A DNA stretch of 33,581 nt from Pyrinomonadaceae bacterium (GTDB taxonomy: Bacteria; Acidobacteriota; Blastocatellia; Pyrinomonadales; Pyrinomonadaceae), in contig JAIBCA010000031.1 in the NCBI GenBank assembly GCA_019694345.1, positions 1 to 33,581 of the forward strand, given 5' to 3'. Numbering within the stretch: position 1 is the first letter of the stretch; each line of letters starts with the position of its first letter. A program made the position numbers and the translations under genes. The notes under the pieces were generated by a model. The model did not search any database. It saw only the letters and a program-made list of their open reading frames with translations, and was not told where the DNA came from. Positions 23,205 through 32,142 of the stretch are shown piece after piece.

Positions 23205-25241
23205 ATGGCCAAAACACGACCAAAACCGCTTCGAAGCGCGTTAATTGCCGTCATTTTTGCATCGCTGCTGACGGGATGTATGTCGTCGGCCAAGAGCAAG
23301 TACTTTGGCCGAACGTCGCCGCCCGCGGAGAACGTGCTCAGATACGTTTCAGGTTCCGAACCCGAAACACTCGATCCGCAGCTCCCCGACGGCCAGCCTG
23401 AGGCCCGTATTTTTATGGCTCTTTACGAAGGCCTGGTCGAATATGGCCCGAAAGATCAACAACCAATACCGTCGATCGCAAAAAGTTGGGAGATCAGCTC
23501 GAAGGTAGACGAGTTTATTTTTCATCTCCGCGACAACGCCAAATGGAGCGACGGCAAGCCGATCACGGCACAGGATTTTGTCTACAGCCTCCGTCGTGGA
23601 TTTGCGCCGGAGACCATTTCACGAACCGCGGGGCTCGGCTATGCGATCAAGTACTCGTCTGAGTTCAATGGTGAAAAGGTCTTTGTCAAAAAGAATGGCA
23701 GATTTCTAACCGCAGCCGATATCGACGGCACGCCGGCGAAAGACGTGCCGGCCTTTGGTCCCGATACCGAATTTAATCGCACATTGCGTGGGCCCGATCG
23801 GATAACTCTCGAGGGCGACGAAAAGAAACGTTCAAAGGAGCTCGAGTCGGATGCGAAGCTCAAGGCCGCGGTCGAGGGCGGGGAATTTGTACCCGTCAAG
23901 GCCGAGGATATTGGCGTCGAGGCGATCGACGACCGCACCCTAAGGATCTCGCTTCGGCAGAGTGCGCCGTATTTTCTGGGGTTGCTGGCACACCAGTTCT
24001 TTCGCCTGGTGCCGAGGCAGGCGATCGAAGCCCACGGCAAAGAATGGACGCGGCCCGCAAACATCGTTACCTGCGGTGCGTTTCGGATCAAGGAATATCG
24101 GCCGTACGACAAACTGGTCGTCGAACGCGATCCAAATTATTGGGATGCCGCAAATGTTCATCTGGATCGGATCGAGTTCTATCCCGTCGAAGAGCTTTCG
24201 ACGATAATGAACCTTTACAAGGCCGGTTCGGTCGACGCCTTTCTCAATCATACGGTACCGACCTCTTGGATTGATGAGGTTAGACAGTATAAGGACGAGT
24301 ACCTTAATTTTCCCGAAGCGGCGACCGCTTACTATTCGATGAATATGACCAAGGCGCCGTTTAGCGACTCCAAGGTGCGAAGGGCATTCATGCTCGGGCT
24401 TGACCGCCAAGCGCTTTCAGATTTCAGGAAGATAACCAAACCGCTTTTTGGGAAAGTGCCTTCGGGCATCTACCCGGAATATGACAAAGCGGTCGAAAAA
24501 GTTGGCGAAGAGCTGCGAAAAGAACGCGGCGTCACGCCCGAGACCTGGGCAAAGCGCAACGATTTTGACGCCGAAGCGGCGCGAAAGCTACTGACGGATG
24601 CCGGATTTCCGGTCGTAAAGAGCGACAGTGGTTATTCGTGCCCTAATTTTCCAACCGACCGCATCTCGATAACGTTTAATACTAACGAAAATAACCGCTC
24701 CGTTGCGGAGTTCATACAGTCACAGTGGAAGCAGAATCTTGGCATTACGGTCCCGCTCAAGACGATGGAGTTCAAGACCTACCTGCCGTATTTCAAGTCG
24801 CTCCAGTATGAGGGTTTTGCCCAATTTCTTTGGTCTGGCGACTACATGGACCCGTACACTTTCCTGAGCCTGCAGTACGGCAAGGACAACGAGGGCGGGG
24901 CCGGCTTTTACGACGCGAAATACGACAAGATGCTCAACGACGCCAATGCCGAGCTCGATCCTGACAAACGCTATGAGATGCTCGCCCGAGCCGAGTTCTA
25001 TTTGATGGATCAGTTGCCGTTCGTACCGCTGACCATCAACGCGACCAACTGGCTCAAAAAACCTTATGTCAAAGGAATGTACCCGAATCCGGGAACGCTG
25101 ATCCCATGGAAATTTGTTTATATCGAGCGCGACCAGGCCAAATGGGACAAGGACGTCGAGAATATTTTCAAAACGCCCGACCCACAGATGGAAAAGCAAT
25201 TGTCCGATCTGACCGCGACCCAGAAAGCGGCTGCAAAGTAG
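23205..25241 (+). CDS. Oligopeptide ABC transporter binding lipoprotein 2 (SBP family 5)
   Basis: A 678-residue peptide-binding lipoprotein with lipobox LLTGC (Cys25). SBP_bac_5 hallmarks are present in order: SGSEPETLDPQ, ALYEGLVEYG, NAKWSDGKPITAQDFVYSLRR, and a C-terminal lobe with LSLQYGKDNEGGAGFYDAKYDKMLNDA and LPFVPL. It is closer to the ordinary OppA pattern than its upstream neighbour and has a charged insertion near residues 175-230. It shares little obvious sequence with receptor 1 beyond the family motifs, so the two are not a recent duplication. Its position directly before oppB suggests it is the main partner of the permease. Confidence 0.93.
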   Translation: MAKTRPKPLRSALIAVIFASLLTGCMSSAKSKYFGRTSPPAENVLRYVSGSEPETLDPQLPDGQPEARIFMALYEGLVEYGPKDQQPIPSIAKSWEISSKVDEFIFHLRDNAKWSDGKPITAQDFVYSLRRGFAPETISRTAGLGYAIKYSSEFNGEKVFVKKNGRFLTAADIDGTPAKDVPAFGPDTEFNRTLRGPDRITLEGDEKKRSKELESDAKLKAAVEGGEFVPVKAEDIGVEAIDDRTLRISLRQSAPYFLGLLAHQFFRLVPRQAIEAHGKEWTRPANIVTCGAFRIKEYRPYDKLVVERDPNYWDAANVHLDRIEFYPVEELSTIMNLYKAGSVDAFLNHTVPTSWIDEVRQYKDEYLNFPEAATAYYSMNMTKAPFSDSKVRRAFMLGLDRQALSDFRKITKPLFGKVPSGIYPEYDKAVEKVGEELRKERGVTPETWAKRNDFDAEAARKLLTDAGFPVVKSDSGYSCPNFPTDRISITFNTNENNRSVAEFIQSQWKQNLGITVPLKTMEFKTYLPYFKSLQYEGFAQFLWSGDYMDPYTFLSLQYGKDNEGGAGFYDAKYDKMLNDANAELDPDKRYEMLARAEFYLMDQLPFVPLTINATNWLKKPYVKGMYPNPGTLIPWKFVYIERDQAKWDKDVENIFKTPDPQMEKQLSDLTATQKAAAK

Positions 25242-25253
25242 GCGAGAGATAAG

Positions 25254-26171
25254 ATGCTAAGTTTCATCATTCGCAGATTGCTGATAATCATCCCGATGGC
25301 GTTACTCGTCGTCACGCTGACGTGGGGATTGATCCGCATCGCACCCGGCAACTTCTATTCGGGCGAAAAGAAACTGCCGGCTGCGGTCGAGGCGAATATC
25401 CGCAAAAAATACGGGCTCGATCAGCCATGGTACACCCAGTACGGGATGATGATGTCAAATATCGTTCGCGGCGATTTTGGCGATTCGCTGAAGTATCAGG
25501 GACAGTCGGTTAATGAGATCATCAAGCGGCACTTGCCTTATTCGGCGACGATCGGCATCCTCGCATACCTGCTTGCACTTGCGATCGGATTGACCGCCGG
25601 GACGATCGCCGCTCTGAAGCAAAATTCCGCATTCGATTACAGTTCGATGTCACTGGCAATGCTCGGCCTGTCTCTGCCTAATTTTGTTTTGGGCCCGTTG
25701 CTGGTGCTCATCTTTGCATTTGGGTTGTACTGGTTTCCGCCCGCTCGCTGGGGTGGCGTATCAAGCATAGTTTTGCCGGTGATCACGCTATCGGCGATAT
25801 ACGCGGCGTACATCGCCCGTCTTACGCGGGCCGGTATGCTGGAGGTGATGCGGTCCGACTATATACGAACGGCACGCGCCAAGGGGCTAGACGAAATGAC
25901 GGTGCTGCTCCGCCACGCCCTGCGCGGCGGCATCATTCCGGTCGTGTCGTTCACCGGGCCGGCACTAGCCGCACTTTTGGCGGGAACCGTGGTCGTCGAA
26001 AAGGTTTTCGCACTTCCCGGGCTCGGCGATATTTTTATCAAATCCGTGCTCAATCGCGACGAGCCGCTGATACTCGGGATCGTCGCTTTTCTGTCGATAC
26101 TGATAATGCTTTTTAACCTGGCGGTCGATATCGCCTACGGTTTCCTTGATCCGCGGATCAGGTACGAATAG
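25254..26171 (+). CDS. oppB: Oligopeptide ABC transporter permease OppB
   Basis: A 305-residue inner-membrane permease with six hydrophobic segments. The N-terminal signature (FIIRRLLIIIP...TLTWGLIRIAPG) and the long first periplasmic loop (KKLPAAVEANIRKKYGLDQPW) are typical of OppB/DppB. The cytoplasmic EAA-type loop is around DYIRTARAKGLDEMTVLLRHALR, which contacts an ATPase subunit. It ends with AFLSILIMLFNLAVDIAYGFLDPRIRYE, a usual end for the family. It follows receptor 2 by 12 nt and precedes oppC by 6 nt. Confidence 0.95.
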   Translation: MLSFIIRRLLIIIPMALLVVTLTWGLIRIAPGNFYSGEKKLPAAVEANIRKKYGLDQPWYTQYGMMMSNIVRGDFGDSLKYQGQSVNEIIKRHLPYSATIGILAYLLALAIGLTAGTIAALKQNSAFDYSSMSLAMLGLSLPNFVLGPLLVLIFAFGLYWFPPARWGGVSSIVLPVITLSAIYAAYIARLTRAGMLEVMRSDYIRTARAKGLDEMTVLLRHALRGGIIPVVSFTGPALAALLAGTVVVEKVFALPGLGDIFIKSVLNRDEPLILGIVAFLSILIMLFNLAVDIAYGFLDPRIRYE

Positions 26172-26177
26172 TTCGTT

Positions 26178-27140
26178 ATGGCTGAGAATCTAGAGATCGT
26201 AAAAGGAACTTCGCTCTGGAGCGACGCGTGGAAACGGCTAAAACGTAATCGTTTGGCCCTCGCCGGGCTGATCTTTATCACGTTCATGGTCGTGGCGGTC
26301 GTCATAGGGCCGGCGATACTGGCGTGGGCGACCGGTTACACCTACGATCTGATACCGACCGAAAGCGAACTCGCCCGGTCTCTGCCGCCGTCGCTGATGC
26401 ACCCGATGGGAACGGACGATGCGGGCCGCGACCTGTTCGCGCGCGTTTTGCAGGGCGGCCGGATCTCCCTGATGGTTGGCATCATCTCGACATTTGTCTC
26501 GCTAATAGTCGGCGTCAGCTACGGTGCGATCGCCGGATTTCTCGGTGGACGGATCGACAACCTGATGATGCGGATCGTCGATATCATCTACGCAATTCCG
26601 TATATCCTGATCGTGATCGTGCTGCTGTCTGTATTTGGCGGGCCGTCCACGCCGGCGTGGATCAAGTGGTTATCGGCCAATATCGGTGGTGCCGGCAATC
26701 AGGCATTAAGCCAGATATTCTTGTTGTTTTTTGCGCTCGGACTGGTGTCCTGGCTGACGATGGCACGTGTCGTCCGCGGTCAGATACTGTCGCTCAAAAA
26801 TCAGGAATTTGTGTTGGCGGCGAGGGCGACGGGCGTTTCAACCTTTGGCATAATTTTTCGCCATCTGGTGCCTAACGCGCTCGGGCCGGTGATCGTCTAT
26901 GCGACATTGACCGTACCGAGCGTGATGCTGACCGAGGCGTTTCTGTCATTCCTCGGGCTTGGCGTACAGGCCCCGTATGCGTCCTGGGGCAGCCTCGCGG
27001 ATGCCGGTATCAAGAACCTCGCTATTTTTCCGTGGCAGCTGATCTTTCCGGGCGTGACGATGGCTCTGACGCTGTTTTCACTAAATTTTTTAGGCGACGG
27101 CATCCGCGATGCCCTCGATCCGCAGACGAGGAAGTTTTGA
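26178..27140 (+). CDS. oppC: Oligopeptide ABC transporter permease OppC
   Basis: A 320-residue permease, the partner of OppB in the transmembrane channel. A cytoplasmic N-terminus (SDAWKRLKRNRLALAG) leads to the first membrane segment, then HPMGTDDAGRDLFARVL, the OppC/DppC signature. The EAA loop is near FVLAARATGVSTFGIIFRHLVPN, followed by AFLSFLGLGVQAPYASWG. At the end, LNFLGDGIRDALDPQ matches the family. The loop around GGPSTPAWIKWLSANIGGAGNQ is longer than in many OppC proteins. It starts 6 nt after oppB and ends 3 nt before oppD. Confidence 0.95.
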   Translation: MAENLEIVKGTSLWSDAWKRLKRNRLALAGLIFITFMVVAVVIGPAILAWATGYTYDLIPTESELARSLPPSLMHPMGTDDAGRDLFARVLQGGRISLMVGIISTFVSLIVGVSYGAIAGFLGGRIDNLMMRIVDIIYAIPYILIVIVLLSVFGGPSTPAWIKWLSANIGGAGNQALSQIFLLFFALGLVSWLTMARVVRGQILSLKNQEFVLAARATGVSTFGIIFRHLVPNALGPVIVYATLTVPSVMLTEAFLSFLGLGVQAPYASWGSLADAGIKNLAIFPWQLIFPGVTMALTLFSLNFLGDGIRDALDPQTRKF

Positions 27141-27143
27141 TCG

Positions 27144-28163
27144 ATGGATATTAACGAAACGATCTTATCGGTCGACGGTCTCAGGACCTATTTCCACACC
27201 GAGGACGGCGTGGTAAAGGCGGTCGACGGCATCTCGTTCGAGCTGAAAAAGGGCGAGACGCTCGGTATCGTCGGCGAGTCGGGTTCAGGCAAATCGGTGA
27301 CCAACCTGTCAGTGATGCGCCTGATACCAGAGCCGCCGGGCAAGATCGCCGGCGGTAGCGTCACCTTTGACGGCATCGATGTGCTCGCACTACCGATCGA
27401 CGAGGTTCGCAAGATAAGGGGCAGACGTATTGCGATGATCTTTCAGGATCCAATGACGTCGCTCAACCCGTTTTTGAAGGTTTCGAAACAGCTGATGGAG
27501 GTCACCGAACTTCACCTCGGCCACACCAAACCGCAGGCCCGTGCCCATGCGCTGAAAATGCTCAAGCTCGTCGGTATTCCCGATGCGGAAAAGCGTCTCG
27601 ACGAATATCCCCATGAATTCTCGGGTGGGATGCGCCAGCGGGTAATGATCGCTATGGCGCTCAGCTGCGACCCCGAACTGCTGATCGCTGACGAACCGAC
27701 GACCGCGCTCGACGTCACGATCCAGGCACAGATCCTCGAACTGATCAAGGACCTAAAGGCACGGATGGGCACCAGCGTCATCCTGATCACACACGACCTC
27801 GGCGTCGTCGCCGGTATGACGGACAAGATCATCGTGATGTACGCCGGCAAGGTGTTTGAGCAAGCGCCGACGAGTCAACTATTTTCGACGCCCGCCAATC
27901 CGTACACCAAGGGACTGCTCAGGAGCGTCCCCGATCCGGCGCACGAGCAGGGCCAACCGCTGTACCAGATCCCGGGACTGCCGCCCGACGTCGCTCACTT
28001 GACAGACGGCTGCCCATTCGCCGAGCGTTGCGACTGGGTCGAGGAAATTTGCCGCCGCGAATTTCCGCCATTCGTCGAGGTTGCCGACGGGCATCATTCG
28101 CTATGTCATTTTGCTAGACGCGTTTATGAGGATTCAAAGCCCGAGATATTCGGCGATATGTAA
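27144..28163 (+). CDS. oppD: Oligopeptide ABC transporter ATPase OppD
   Basis: A 339-residue ABC ATPase. Walker A is GESGSGKS (44-51), the ABC signature FSGGMRQR (about 159-166) and Walker B LLIADEP (about 179-185). The C-terminal oligopeptide-transporter extension carries four cysteines (CPFAERC, then EIC and LC) placed like those that hold an iron-sulfur cluster in some DppD/OppD proteins. All nucleotide-binding elements look intact. It is followed by a lipoprotein gene and not directly by oppF, which is unusual. Confidence 0.95.
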   Translation: MDINETILSVDGLRTYFHTEDGVVKAVDGISFELKKGETLGIVGESGSGKSVTNLSVMRLIPEPPGKIAGGSVTFDGIDVLALPIDEVRKIRGRRIAMIFQDPMTSLNPFLKVSKQLMEVTELHLGHTKPQARAHALKMLKLVGIPDAEKRLDEYPHEFSGGMRQRVMIAMALSCDPELLIADEPTTALDVTIQAQILELIKDLKARMGTSVILITHDLGVVAGMTDKIIVMYAGKVFEQAPTSQLFSTPANPYTKGLLRSVPDPAHEQGQPLYQIPGLPPDVAHLTDGCPFAERCDWVEEICRREFPPFVEVADGHHSLCHFARRVYEDSKPEIFGDM

Positions 28164-28169
28164 AAAACA

Positions 28170-28862
28170 ATGAGACTTCACTTCACACCATTTCTGCTGC
28201 TACTGCTTCTATCGATCGGATGCAATCTGGCCGACCGTTTTTCCGGCGGTCAAAAGAATGTTCCCGCGATGAATTCGCCGTCAAATTCATCGGCAAACTC
28301 AACGAAGCCGAGTGCAAATGTGAACAAAGATGTCCTTTCCGCCTTTGAGAATCTTAAAGCTCAGACATATGTAACGGCTAAGGTCGATAACGAAGGGCCT
28401 GACACAAAATATGATGAGCTGATCGAAGCCGCCGGCATAGCAAAGGTTCGACGAACTTTCATGTATATTCCCGGCTTTCAAAAGACCCCGTCGGACTCGT
28501 CAGAGGAAATTCAGATCGGAATTGATGTATTTGTGAAACAGGCTTCAGGTGATTGGGTGAAGGCAGGGTACAAAACAAATGATTCGACGGTTTTCAACAA
28601 TATGATCCCGCTGAATTTGCCGGAAATCGACTTTGTGCCGGCAGGCGATGAGAACATCGATGGAAAGCCGGTATCGGTTTACAACATGGGGTTCTCGTCA
28701 CCGGAAGCTCCAAAGGGAATGACCGGAAAGGTTTGGTTACGTAAAGATAAACAAGTGCCGCTGAAATTGCGTTTCGATCGGCCAAACGGAACGTCGACGA
28801 CTTACTCGTATGATCTCGACACCCCGATCAAACCGATCGAGGCTCCCAAAGGGGTCAAGTAA
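28170..28862 (+). CDS. LolA/LppX-like lipoprotein inside the opp operon
   Basis: A 230-residue lipoprotein with lipobox LSIGC (Cys18), a Ser/Asn-rich tether (about 35-55) and a single soluble domain. In that domain, an AFENLKAQTYVTAKV start and the end VWLRKDKQVPLKLRF...PIKPIEAPKG resemble the half-barrel LolA/LppX/LprG group of lipid- or lipoprotein-carrier proteins. This is a pattern match and could be wrong. It starts 6 nt after oppD and stops 17 nt before oppF, so it is cotranscribed with the transporter. That placement between the two ATPase genes is not part of a standard opp operon. It may help receptor placement at the membrane or bind a lipidated substrate, or be a bystander. Confidence 0.7.
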   Translation: MRLHFTPFLLLLLLSIGCNLADRFSGGQKNVPAMNSPSNSSANSTKPSANVNKDVLSAFENLKAQTYVTAKVDNEGPDTKYDELIEAAGIAKVRRTFMYIPGFQKTPSDSSEEIQIGIDVFVKQASGDWVKAGYKTNDSTVFNNMIPLNLPEIDFVPAGDENIDGKPVSVYNMGFSSPEAPKGMTGKVWLRKDKQVPLKLRFDRPNGTSTTYSYDLDTPIKPIEAPKGVK

Positions 28863-28879
28863 TGCAGGTTTTGGAATAA

Positions 28880-29914
28880 ATGGAAGAAAGCGGAAACAAT
28901 TTGATCTCGCTGCATGACCTACAGGTTCATTACCGCTCCGGCGGCGGGCTTTTTAGTGCGTCAAAAACGGTCAAGGCCGTTGACGGCGTGTCGCTCGATA
29001 TCCGACGCGGCGAAACTTTGGGACTCGTCGGCGAGTCGGGCTGCGGTAAATCGACGCTCGGCAAAGCAATATTGCGGCTGACCGAGCCGACGGGCGGCAA
29101 GGTCTTGTATAACGGCAAGAACCTTGCGCTACTCTCGAGATCTTTGATGCGGGAGCAGCGAAAGCACCTGCAGATGGTGTTTCAGGATCCGTACGCGAGC
29201 CTTGACCCGCGGATGACAGTGGGCAACATAATTGGTGAGCCGATTCGCACGTTCGGCTTGGTGAACGGCTCGGTAGAGCAGCGTGTCCAGGAATTAATGG
29301 AAACGGTCGGCCTCTCTAGGCGGTTCGTAAAGCGTTATCCGCACGAGTTTTCGGGCGGTCAGCGCCAACGCATCGGCATTGCAAGGGCATTGGCGGTCGA
29401 TCCTGAGTTCATCGTCGCCGACGAGCCGATCTCGGCTTTGGATGTCTCAATCCAGGCTCAGATAATGAACCTCCTGGAGCGTCTGCAGGCGGAAAAGAAC
29501 CTGACGTACCTGTTCATATCGCACGATCTGCGGGCCGTTCGTCATCTGTCGGACCGCGTCGCCGTGATGTACCTCGGGCGCATCGTCGAGGTCGCCGATG
29601 GTCGTGAAGTTTATCGTGATCCGCTGATGCCTTACACACAGGCTCTGATCTCGGCTGTTCCGTTGCCCGATCCCGAGCTTGAGTCAAAGCGGGAGCGGAT
29701 CATCCTCACGGGCGACGTTCCCTCGCCGATCGATCCGCCTCGTGGATGTCATTTTCACACGCGTTGCCGGTACGCCATCGCCGAGTGTGCAGAGGTGTCG
29801 CCAAAGCTCGTCGAGATCAAGCCGCGCCATTACGCCGCATGTGTCCGGATCAGTGGGGATCACCCGAATATCGAGCAGAACGCGGCCGAAAACCTCGGTG
29901 TGGTTTCGGTCTAA
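28880..29914 (+). CDS. oppF: Oligopeptide ABC transporter ATPase OppF
   Basis: A 344-residue ABC ATPase, the second nucleotide-binding subunit. Walker A is GESGCGKS (51-58), the signature FSGGQRQRIG and Walker B FIVADEP. A C-terminal oligopeptide extension has four cysteines (CHFHTRC, then EC and AC). The N-terminal insertion GGGLFSASKT between the first two strands is typical of OppF. It is the last gene of the run and ends 26 nt before a strong intrinsic terminator. Confidence 0.95.
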   Translation: MEESGNNLISLHDLQVHYRSGGGLFSASKTVKAVDGVSLDIRRGETLGLVGESGCGKSTLGKAILRLTEPTGGKVLYNGKNLALLSRSLMREQRKHLQMVFQDPYASLDPRMTVGNIIGEPIRTFGLVNGSVEQRVQELMETVGLSRRFVKRYPHEFSGGQRQRIGIARALAVDPEFIVADEPISALDVSIQAQIMNLLERLQAEKNLTYLFISHDLRAVRHLSDRVAVMYLGRIVEVADGREVYRDPLMPYTQALISAVPLPDPELESKRERIILTGDVPSPIDPPRGCHFHTRCRYAIAECAEVSPKLVEIKPRHYAACVRISGDHPNIEQNAAENLGVVSV

Positions 29915-29940
29915 CGGACAGCCGAAATGCTGTTTGGTAT

Positions 29941-29965
29941 AGGGCTCGATTTCGGGCCTTTTTTT
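29941..29965 (+). terminator. Intrinsic terminator of the folD-opp run
   Basis: GGCTCG (29943-29948) pairs with CGGGCC (29953-29958, one G-U pair) over an ATTT loop. The stem can be extended by two weaker pairs, and seven T residues follow. It lies just after oppF and fits a Rho-independent terminator for the whole transcript. Confidence 0.78.
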
Positions 29966-30075
29966 ATTGAAATAGACGCCACATTAGTCGTTTTTGAGGG
30001 TACATAATAAATTGTATCCAAGCCGGATCGATGCAGGCGGCATCGTTCGGGCAAGTTGGTCAATATTAGTTTTTG

Positions 30076-32136
30076 ATGAGTTTGCTGAAGGAAATACCAA
30101 CGGTTGCCATACTCGACCAGATCGCGGAACAATGCGGCCTGGCCGTCGCGGTTGCCGGCCGCCGCGGCGATGAGATATCGGCTTCGAATAACAACTCGAT
30201 CTGCCGGATGCTCAATCCCGACGGTAAATTTTGCCGCGAATGCGCCGCGTTCTGCGGCACCGCACTCGAAGAATCGCTCGAGGTCGGCGGGCCCGTGACA
30301 TTTACCTGCCACGCCGGGCTTGACTGCCGTGCCGACACTTTTCTGCTTGACGGCAAGCCTGCGGCCGTCATCGTTGGGCGGAGCTTCAGCACCGCCGAAA
30401 ATTACCGCAAGACGACCGAACGGGCGAGCTCTGGCGACTGGACCGGATTTCCGGCCGACGAGCTTTTTGAGAATATTCCGCTGACCGATGCCGCTGATTC
30501 GCTTGAAAAGGCCTTGGAGATTGTGGCAAAAGCCGCATCCGATATCGAGCCCGAACCGTCCGAGCCTGTTGTCGAACCGACAGAGAGCGATGTGCTCGAG
30601 ATCGATGCCGAATCACCGCTGCCTGCCGCTCAGCCCACCGCCGAGGAACCCGCACAGCGGGCCGTGAGGCCGAGGGCAAATGTCGCGGCCTGGCGGTCGT
30701 TCTTTTCGGAGCTGCAGAGTCGGGACTATGTTTCGGCGTGCGAGTCGATCATAGGATTTCTTGGCCGCGAATACCAGCTCGGTTCGTTGGCGTGGCTTGA
30801 CCGCCGTGACGATCGGCTGGTGAGCATCGCCGCCAGCGGCGAACTTCGCGGCCGCAAGCTCAAGCTCGGCATTCGCGCCGATGACCCGAGGCTGGCCGAG
30901 GCGGTCAATAACGAAGAGCCGATCGAACTCGGCGAACGTTCACGTTCGGCGGCCGGCGGCCGTCGGACGATGTGCCTGTTTCCGGTTCCGGTGGGCATCG
31001 AATTGCCGTCGGCGATCGCGGTGCTCGGCGAAATTGATGATGGCGCGGTTCGCCGGCAATTGTCGCGTCTGTGCCGATCGATCGGGCCGCAGATCGAGGT
31101 GCTCCGGCTTCGCAACGAGGTGTCCCGCCGCGAGGCCCTCGCGTCGGCCGTTCGTCGGTTCGGCGAGGGGCTCAAACATGCCGATTCTGACGATTTCTGG
31201 CTGCATCTGACCCAGGTCGCGACCGAGTTGATGCAAGCCGAGCGCGGATCGCTGCTCGTTGCCGATCCGATCACGGGCGAACTGGAGATCAAGGCCGCCA
31301 TCGGTGCCCGAAGCGCGATCACCTCAGACGAACGCCCCGGCGGCCGTGTCGCAAAGATAATACTCAAGCGCGGTGAGCCGACTGTCGTCGCCGACGTGAC
31401 GCGGAGCGGTCTGCCGCCGGCATCGCCCGATCGCGGCTATAAGACGGCGTCATTTATGAGCGCTCCGGTCACGATCGGCGGGCGCAGTATCGCAGTCATA
31501 AACTTCACGGACAAGGCGACCGGCGAACCGTTCAGCCGTGAGGACCTCGACCTTTTGCACGAGATCTCGCCGCAGATCGCGGTCGCGATCGACCGTGCCG
31601 TTCTCAAGGAACGCGCCGGCGAATTCGAACAACTCTCGGTCACCGACCAGTTGACCGGCCTGCTTAACCGCCGCTACATCGAGGAACGCCTGATGGAAGA
31701 GGTCAGGCGGTCGAACCGCCACGGTTATCCGATGAGCTTTATTATGCTCGACGTCGATCACTTCAAATCGTACAACGACCAGTTCGGCCACCCGGCGGGT
31801 GACGAGGCCTTGCGGATCGTCGCCGGCGTCATTCGTGACACGCTGCGATCGGCTGATGTTGCGGCTCGGTTCGGCGGCGAGGAGTTTGCGATCCTGCTGC
31901 CGCAGACACATCAGAATGAGGCAGCGATGATCGCCGAACGCATTCGTGCAAATGTTGCCGCGACCACCTTTCCGTGCCGCGAGGTGACCATCAGCGTCGG
32001 CGTCGCTACCTGCACCGACGAACTCTGTACGACCGAGGGCATCGTTCTCGCAGCTGACAAGGCACTCTACGCTGCCAAGCATGCCGGCCGGAACACCGTG
32101 CAAATTTACGACGAACTCGGGGAAATGGTAGCTTAG
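30076..32136 (+). CDS. PocR-GAF-GAF diguanylate cyclase
   Basis: A 686-residue cytoplasmic signalling protein with no membrane segment. Residues 1-150 are a PocR-type sensory domain with cysteines at 43, 53, 56, 60, 78 and 84 (CRECAAFC and TCHAGLDC). An acidic, Pro-rich linker (about 155-200) leads to a GAF-like region (about 205-335) and a clear GAF domain (about 355-510). A GGDEF domain closes the protein: its active site is GGEEF at about 600-604, with DVDHFKSYND upstream and an RxxD inhibitory site (RSAD) five residues before it. It should therefore make c-di-GMP from two GTP and be product-inhibited. PocR domains bind small molecules, so the ligand and the cysteine cluster control the input. 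The ATG at 30076 is chosen; a TTG directly precedes it. The next gene starts 6 nt after its stop. Confidence 0.9.
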   Translation: MSLLKEIPTVAILDQIAEQCGLAVAVAGRRGDEISASNNNSICRMLNPDGKFCRECAAFCGTALEESLEVGGPVTFTCHAGLDCRADTFLLDGKPAAVIVGRSFSTAENYRKTTERASSGDWTGFPADELFENIPLTDAADSLEKALEIVAKAASDIEPEPSEPVVEPTESDVLEIDAESPLPAAQPTAEEPAQRAVRPRANVAAWRSFFSELQSRDYVSACESIIGFLGREYQLGSLAWLDRRDDRLVSIAASGELRGRKLKLGIRADDPRLAEAVNNEEPIELGERSRSAAGGRRTMCLFPVPVGIELPSAIAVLGEIDDGAVRRQLSRLCRSIGPQIEVLRLRNEVSRREALASAVRRFGEGLKHADSDDFWLHLTQVATELMQAERGSLLVADPITGELEIKAAIGARSAITSDERPGGRVAKIILKRGEPTVVADVTRSGLPPASPDRGYKTASFMSAPVTIGGRSIAVINFTDKATGEPFSREDLDLLHEISPQIAVAIDRAVLKERAGEFEQLSVTDQLTGLLNRRYIEERLMEEVRRSNRHGYPMSFIMLDVDHFKSYNDQFGHPAGDEALRIVAGVIRDTLRSADVAARFGGEEFAILLPQTHQNEAAMIAERIRANVAATTFPCREVTISVGVATCTDELCTTEGIVLAADKALYAAKHAGRNTVQIYDELGEMVA

Positions 32137-32142
32137 GGCCGA

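Noticed and set aside
21257..25241. The two peptide receptors as a recent tandem duplication
   Set aside because: They share only family motifs, differ in length and in their insertions, and show no long matching nucleotide stretches.
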